A stretch of 64,000 bases of DNA from Mallotus nudiflorus (lineage: Eukaryota > Streptophyta > Magnoliopsida > Malpighiales > Euphorbiaceae). The notes under the pieces are model-generated. The model saw only the letters and a program-made list of their open reading frames with translations, did no database searches and had not been told where the DNA came from. The DNA is taken from NCBI GenBank assembly GCA_947683625.1, contig CANTUR010000347.1, forward strand, positions 1,736,001-1,800,000, written 5' to 3'. Shown one piece after another: positions 58,957 through 64,000 of the stretch (position 1 is the first letter of the stretch; each line of letters starts with the position of its first letter). The position numbers and the translations under genes are program-made.

Positions 58957-60967
58957 TAATTGCTCATATATTTTAAATAATCATATATTTTATCAGTGCG
59001 CACACGGTCTTGATAAAACCCATCAGGTAGCCCATTCTATCGTAGTTTATTTAAAATAATTGCAAATAAATAAAATAAGGAAAATTACAATAAATAACAA
59101 TAAAATAAATCAACTATAAATTAAATCATGCAATATCAAATGAAGGATGCTGAGCAGAATCTCATAAAAATTAAATTCATCATAATTTAATATGATTTAA
59201 ATTAAAAACCTGACATACAATTCAAATATTAACTTACAGATAAAGGCATTCCTCTAATACGTCATGTCCGACCTCGACTGGTAGACGCGACTAGAGGGGC
59301 GGCTAAAAGACAGAAAAAGGAAAACGACTATCAGAAAATAGAAACCTAACTTCTAAAATTTCTAAGAAAGACTCAAACTCAGAATAACAAGTTTAGGATT
59401 GATCCGGTGTCACATTTTACGAGAAATTTATCAAAAATTCGAAAGAATTTTCTTCGTAAAACGAACATCCTTTTACTGAAGTAGAGTCAATCCTGCAAGT
59501 AAACACACTTTTAAATTCCACAGTAACTCAACACCTCGGGTTGGGACCTCGAACTACACAATTCCCAACTAAGGTTCACAAAAATACAAATAAGCAAATA
59601 TTAAATATTAATATAATAAAATCACCAAAAACTATAAAAATTAATAATAAATCATAATATAATTTATTCAATTCTCAAAACACTAAATACATTTATTTTC
59701 ACCATAATTTAATAAAATCCCAAATAATAATATAATATTAATAAAAACCCAACTTTCCAAGTATTCTACATAATATAGTCAAATTCAAATTTTAATTGGT
59801 CAAATAGTTTAAATATACTATAATATTAATTAAAACTCATTTAAATCACAAAAACAATAAATAATTTAATACTGAATATAATTTTCAAAAATTAGAATTA
59901 ATTAGTTAAAAATAATAATTAATTTATAAAAATTATTCTAATACTCAATAAAATTCTAAAACCATTTAAAATGTAATATAACTATAATTTCAACCAAATT
60001 ACAGAATTACCCCCAAAATTGCAATACTCACATAAACATAATAATTCCTCAAAAAAAATTAATATTAATATACTAAAAATAATTTTATTAACACAAAAAT
60101 TATTAACTTAATATACTAATCACTAATTACTCAAATATTCAACCAAAAATAATTAATTAATAACATTAACAAAATATACATAAAACTTAAAATATCCAAA
60201 TAAATATACAAAATTCCATAAAATCAATTTCATTAATCTAAATCATTTTTTATATACTCTTAACCAAAATCAACCCCAAATAATTTAGATCAATCAATAT
60301 ATGTATAGATCAACCCAAATTAACCAAATAATAAAAATAAAATTTCTGCATAGTTTAAACAAATAATTCATAATTAACAAAATAAAAAATCAACCTAAAA
60401 ACTAACTAAAATCAACTAACAAACAACTAAATCAACTAACAACCAACTAACCTAAAACTCACCTAAACTAAGCCAAAATCAAGAGGAAAAAGGTTGTTAC
60501 TGCTGCCATTCCGACTACTGCTTCTTGCTGTCTTTGCATGTTGTTGCTGCTGTCTTCTCGCGCGAGGAAAGAGGAAGGACAGGGTGATGGCTTCGGTTCA
60601 GACAACAAGAAGGAGAAGAAGCAGTTGATGGTGAGGAAGATGGCGGTGAGGGTGATTTTGTTGTAGCGGAAAAAAGGAGAGAATAATAGAGAAAGAATAG
60701 AAGAGAATAGTAAGGAAGGAAAAAATAATAATTTGACCCATATAACTTTTTGACCAACTTTAGTCTAAACATATATATATATATATATATTGTAGTTTAA
60801 ATAGTAAATATAATAATAATATTAATAGCTCTCAACAAAATTTTAAATTTAGTACTTAAATATAATAATTTTAATATCTCAATTATAACAATATAAAATA
60901 AAGATAATTAATATCGTTGAAAACCTCTATATTTATATAAATAATTTAAAATATTCGGGTTATTATA
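58957..60967 (-). mobile_element. Truncated LTR, family B, copy B3
   Basis: The minus-strand start is at 60967 (TATAATAACCCG, TG changed to TA). It is collinear with B1 down to the GTGTGCGCAC/ATCAGGTAGCCC region near 59,000, then is cut, losing roughly the last 1 kb of the LTR. It includes the GC-rich island (60,480-60,660) and the intron-like structure. Right flank ACTCT continues a MITE. Confidence 0.85.
59303..60462 (-). other. Predicted split leader in LTR B3
   Basis: Intron-like 1 runs from 60462 down to 59493 (970 nt; donor GTTTAG/GTGAGT, acceptor TTTACTTGCAG). The exon-like segment is 59492-59421 (72 nt), with stem CTCTAC-TTCA-GTAAAAG (one arm decayed). Intron-like 2 is 59420-59303 (118 nt; GTAAAA ... 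TCTTTTAG). The upstream hairpin arms are 59534-59545 and 59564-59574. The ATG at 59468 (minus) opens MFVLRRKFFRIF (29 codons). Confidence 0.5.
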
Positions 60968-61158
60968 ACTCTTATAATAATTCTCTCAACCAATTACTTA
61001 GCTTTCCCAAAAGGAGTACATTTTCAATTAATTCTCCTATTAAATAAGGGTAGGATAGGAAAAAAGAGTAGTTAAAATGTATTGGTAAGCTAAAAATGTC
61101 AAACAAAGTGGAAAAAGTTTTTTATCCAAAAATGTTAATTAAATTGAAACAAAGTGAG
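60968..61158 (+). mobile_element. Stowaway-type MITE (subfamily 1), 5' part missing
   Basis: The right part of a MITE (CTTATAATAATTC... to AAACAAAGTGAG, then TA). It overlaps in content with the cut copy at 58656-58914, so the two are from different tandem units. Confidence 0.8.
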
Positions 61159-61688
61159 TAACATATAACTATATAATGGCCAAAAAATCACAAAACCACA
61201 ACATATGACAGTAAACAAATCCATTCAACATTATGACAAGCCAAAATGAAACAATCCTTGATTAAAAGACAATTTAATAAAAGTCAACAAAAAGAAAACC
61301 AGAAAAACAACTGCAAAACAACTACTAATAACATCATAAAATAAATTAAAATAATTATGAAATAATAATAGAAGTAAAAATTAGATGAAGAACAAGAAAA
61401 ACATATTTGTACGAACAAAAATAAAAATAAAAAGAAGGAGAGAGAAAAGAATAAATAGAGAAAAAAGAAAGAAAGAAGCAATCAATTAAATAGGTAAAAT
61501 TGAAAAAAATAGCAAGCTCGAAAAAAAAACAAAAAATATTATAAAATTTTGGTCAACCTTAATTATATTTTTAATTATCCCTAAATTAAATCATGGTAAT
61601 TTATGAAAATCATATAAATTATGGAAAATTATTTAAATTATAATTGAGACATGTATTGAAGTAAATGTTAACATAATGCTAATAACTA

Positions 61689-61952
61689 CTCCCTCTATTC
61701 TAATATAATTGACATTTAAGGATTATGCACTTAGATTAAAAAATGTAATTAATATATGTGTAAAATATTATACTACCCTTATAATAATTCCCTTAACCAA
61801 TTACTTAGCTTTTCGAAAGGAGTATATTTTCAAATAATTCTCCTACTTAAATAAGGGTAGGATAGGAAAAAGAGTAGTTAAAATGTATTGGTAAACTAAA
61901 AATGTCAAATAAATTGTATCCTAAAACGTCAATTAAATTGAAACAAAGTGAG
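61689..61952 (+). mobile_element. Stowaway-type MITE (subfamily 1), small internal deletion
   Basis: 264 bp between TA dinucleotides. Start CTCCCTCTATTCT, end GAAACAAAGTGAG. Confidence 0.83.
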
Positions 61953-62104
61953 TAACGTATAACTATAAAATGGCCAAAAAATCAAATAACCACAACATAT
62001 GACAGTAAACAAATCATGGAAATTTATGAAAATCATATAAATCATAAAAAATTATTTAAATTATAATTGTGACATGTATTGAAGTAAATGTTAACAGAAT
62101 GCTA

Positions 62105-62379
62105 CTCCCTATGTTCCAATATAATTGACATTTAAGGATTTTGCATTTAGATTGAGGAAGGTAATTAATATATGTGTAAAATACTATACTACTCTTATAA
62201 TAATTCTTTTAACCAATTACTTAGCTTTCCCAAAAGAAGTATACTTTCAATTAATTCTCCTACTTAAATAAGGGTAGGATAAGAAAAAGAATAGTTAAAA
62301 TGTATTGGTAAATGAAAAATATCAAATAAATTGGAAAATAATTTATCCTAAAACGTCAATTAAATTTAAACAAAGTGAG
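62105..62379 (+). mobile_element. Stowaway-type MITE (subfamily 1)
   Basis: 275 bp between TA dinucleotides. Start CTCCCTATGTTCC, end AAACAAAGTGAG. Spacing from the previous copy is only about 416 bp, because the A/G-rich part of the unit is missing. Confidence 0.83.
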
Positions 62380-62499
62380 TAACATATAACTATAAAATGA
62401 CCAAAAAATAAAATAACCACAACATATGACAGTAAACAAATCCATCAACATTATGACCAGCTAAATGAAACAATCCTTGATTAAAAGACAATTTAAAAG

Positions 62500-62503
<4 letters not shown>

Positions 62504-62582
<79 letters not shown>
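62504..62582. repeat. (TA)n microsatellite
   Basis: About 79 bp of TA at the unit/copia junction of block II. Confidence 0.95.
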
Positions 62583-62584
<2 letters not shown>

Positions 62585-62589
62585 TGATG

Positions 62590-64000
62590 TTCTATTTGTT
62601 CTCTCTTTTCAATACACAAGCAAAATTACTAGTGCTATAAACTAGAGTGCCATTTTATTTTTCTCTTTTTGTATCTTAGAGGACTTGAATACAGGGAAGT
62701 TGATTAGCTCAGGTAAACATTACAATGATCTATATTATATGTCTTTGGTGCAGAGGAATGCTATATCTTATTATTTTTTTCATCCTCTAAATTTCTGGCA
62801 TATATACCTTGGAAATCTATCACCATCTTGCCTAAAACTAGTTTCTTTATTATTGCCTTCAAATAATATTCTTATAATAATAATAATTGTATAGTTCGTC
62901 CTATGGATAAAAAAAACTAGATTTCCATTTCCTTTAAATTCTATATTAACTCATGCTGCTTTTGATATAATACATTGTGATATTTTGGGGCCACAAAAAA
63001 TGCCTAGACATTTTAGGATCACGTTTCTTTCTTACCATTGTGGATGATTTTACAAGATGTAAATGGATATTTCTTATGCAACATAAATATGAAACATAAC
63101 ACATTATAAAAATCCTTCATTAGTTTTGTGCATGCTCATTTTCTTGTCCATATTAAGGATATTAGAGTAGATAATGGCTTTGAATTTTTTCCATGAAAAA
63201 TTTTATCAATTTTATGGAATTAAATATCAATGCACTTATATGTACACTCCATAATAAAACCGAGTTGTCGAATCATCATATACTCATTGTTGCTTGTGCA
63301 TTACTTTTTCAATCTTACTTACCACTTGATTTTTAAGGTGAACAAGTCTTAACTACAATTTATCTAATTAATAGGCTTTTATTACTGTTACTATCTACTA
63401 AATCACCTTTTGAACTATTATAAAAATGTCCACCATTACTTGATCACTTAAGAGTATTTGGTTGCTTGTGTTATGCCATTGTTATTCATCCAAACAATAA
63501 ATTTGATTCCTAAATAAAATGATGTATCTTTGTTGGGTATCTTATTGTTTAAAAAGGCTACAAGCTTTATGAGATGGACAATAAACAATTCTTTGTTAGT
63601 CGAGATGTTAGATTTTATAAAACTAATTTCCCTTTCTCTTCCACTCCAACTCTACCTTATACAACTCATATGCCACCTAATCATTCTCTTGACATTACAT
63701 AAAACAGGACTTACATCGAACCATCTAGCACAAATAAACCATCTCCATAAACTAAACAAATCAAATCATCAAATATAGATGAATATACACTTAGAATAGA
63801 AGTGCCCACTCCACTTGACCAATCAAACATAACTCATCAAATAAAACCTAATATAACTCATTCAAGCACTTTAAATGCTATAACAGTTCTATCACAATAG
63901 TTTACTTGTTTCAAGCAACAGTCAATATGGCATAAAGACTACATGATAATCGCTCTACCTTAGACTTAAATTCTCTAATAGGTACTTGATATCCTATATC
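62590..64000 (+). pseudogene. Ty1/copia fragment, block II copy (runs off the window)
   Basis: Collinear with 26,230-27,600. The first frame reads MNTGKLISSGKHYNDLYYM and NFWHIYLGNLSPSCLKLVSL (GAG-pre-integrase motif), then integrase pieces (FDIIHCDI, TIVDDFTR-like, IRVDNG near 63,165) and KGYKLYEMDNKQF near 63,550. Stops and frameshifts differ in part from copy I, so the two have decayed separately. It ends at the window edge before any RT. Confidence 0.8.

Larger units (their letters stand above)
51090..64000 (+). repeat. Composite block II (continues past the window)
   Basis: Same order and orientation as block I: T/G-rich start (51,090-51,360 continuing at 54,641), (GTT)n/(ATT)n, A-rich stretch, tandem MITE units, (TA)n and copia fragment. 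It has more tandem units than block I and two LTR insertions. Confidence 0.8.

Noticed and set aside
63530..63778. 82-codon plus-strand frame in the copia copy
   Set aside because: It is in a different frame from the copia protein, which reads KGYKLYEMDNKQF here.

Overview
The window looks like nuclear DNA from a flowering plant, probably a eudicot. It is AT-rich and made almost wholly of decayed, nested transposable elements. I recognise plant Ty3/gypsy lineages (Tat/Ogre-like and Tekay-like chromovirus), a Ty1/copia fragment, Stowaway and Tourist MITEs, microsatellites and minisatellites. No intact host gene, rRNA or tRNA gene was recognised. All coordinates and alignments were made by eye.

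Layout. 1-~11,950: a Tat-type gypsy element on the minus strand (gag, protease, RT, RNase H, integrase, PBS, 5' LTR with TATA box). It carries an antisense intron-like gene on the plus strand (429-2185). Its integrase is split by a 3.86-kb solo LTR (3277-7134, target duplication AGTAG). 11,950-14,244: AT-rich sequence and a truncated Tourist MITE. 14,244-19,499: a truncated Tekay-like element on the minus strand with a 3.0-kb LTR. 19,500-28,430: composite block I, made of a T/G-rich stretch, (ATT)n, tandem Stowaway-containing units, (TA)n and a copia fragment, interrupted by a solo LTR (21126-24372, duplication ATATG). 28,848-45,071: an Ogre/Tat-like element on the minus strand with both LTRs, a tRNA-Arg-type PBS, gag, protease and integrase. 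It lacks RT and RNase H. On the opposite strand it carries a plant-mobile-domain gene and a DUF7745-like gene, both decayed, plus two minisatellites. 45,072-48,482: chromovirus gag and LTR remnant and a complete Tourist MITE. 48,483-50,340: a third LTR of the Ogre-like family in the other orientation. 51,090-64,000: composite block II, a copy of block I, interrupted by a solo LTR (51361-54635, duplication TTTGG) and by a 3'-truncated LTR (58957-60967).

The most interesting signal is in six long LTRs of two related families (A: 3277-7134, 21126-24372, 16468-19499; B: 29294-31701, 51361-54635, 58957-60967). Each has the same internal plan: a GC-rich island ending in a GT splice donor, an AT-rich intron-like stretch of about 0.6-1.05 kb ending in a canonical acceptor, a 71-75 nt exon-like segment, a second intron-like stretch of 116-128 nt, and then a tandem hairpin array. 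The short exon has stem-loops whose arms change together between families, and a 24-25 codon reading frame that is open in all six copies. These LTRs may therefore encode a spliced, structured leader and perhaps a micropeptide. I do not know of a description of this.

The coding regions do not form a working pathway. They are remains of several retroelements, with stop codons, frameshifts, nested insertions and deletions showing that most are old.
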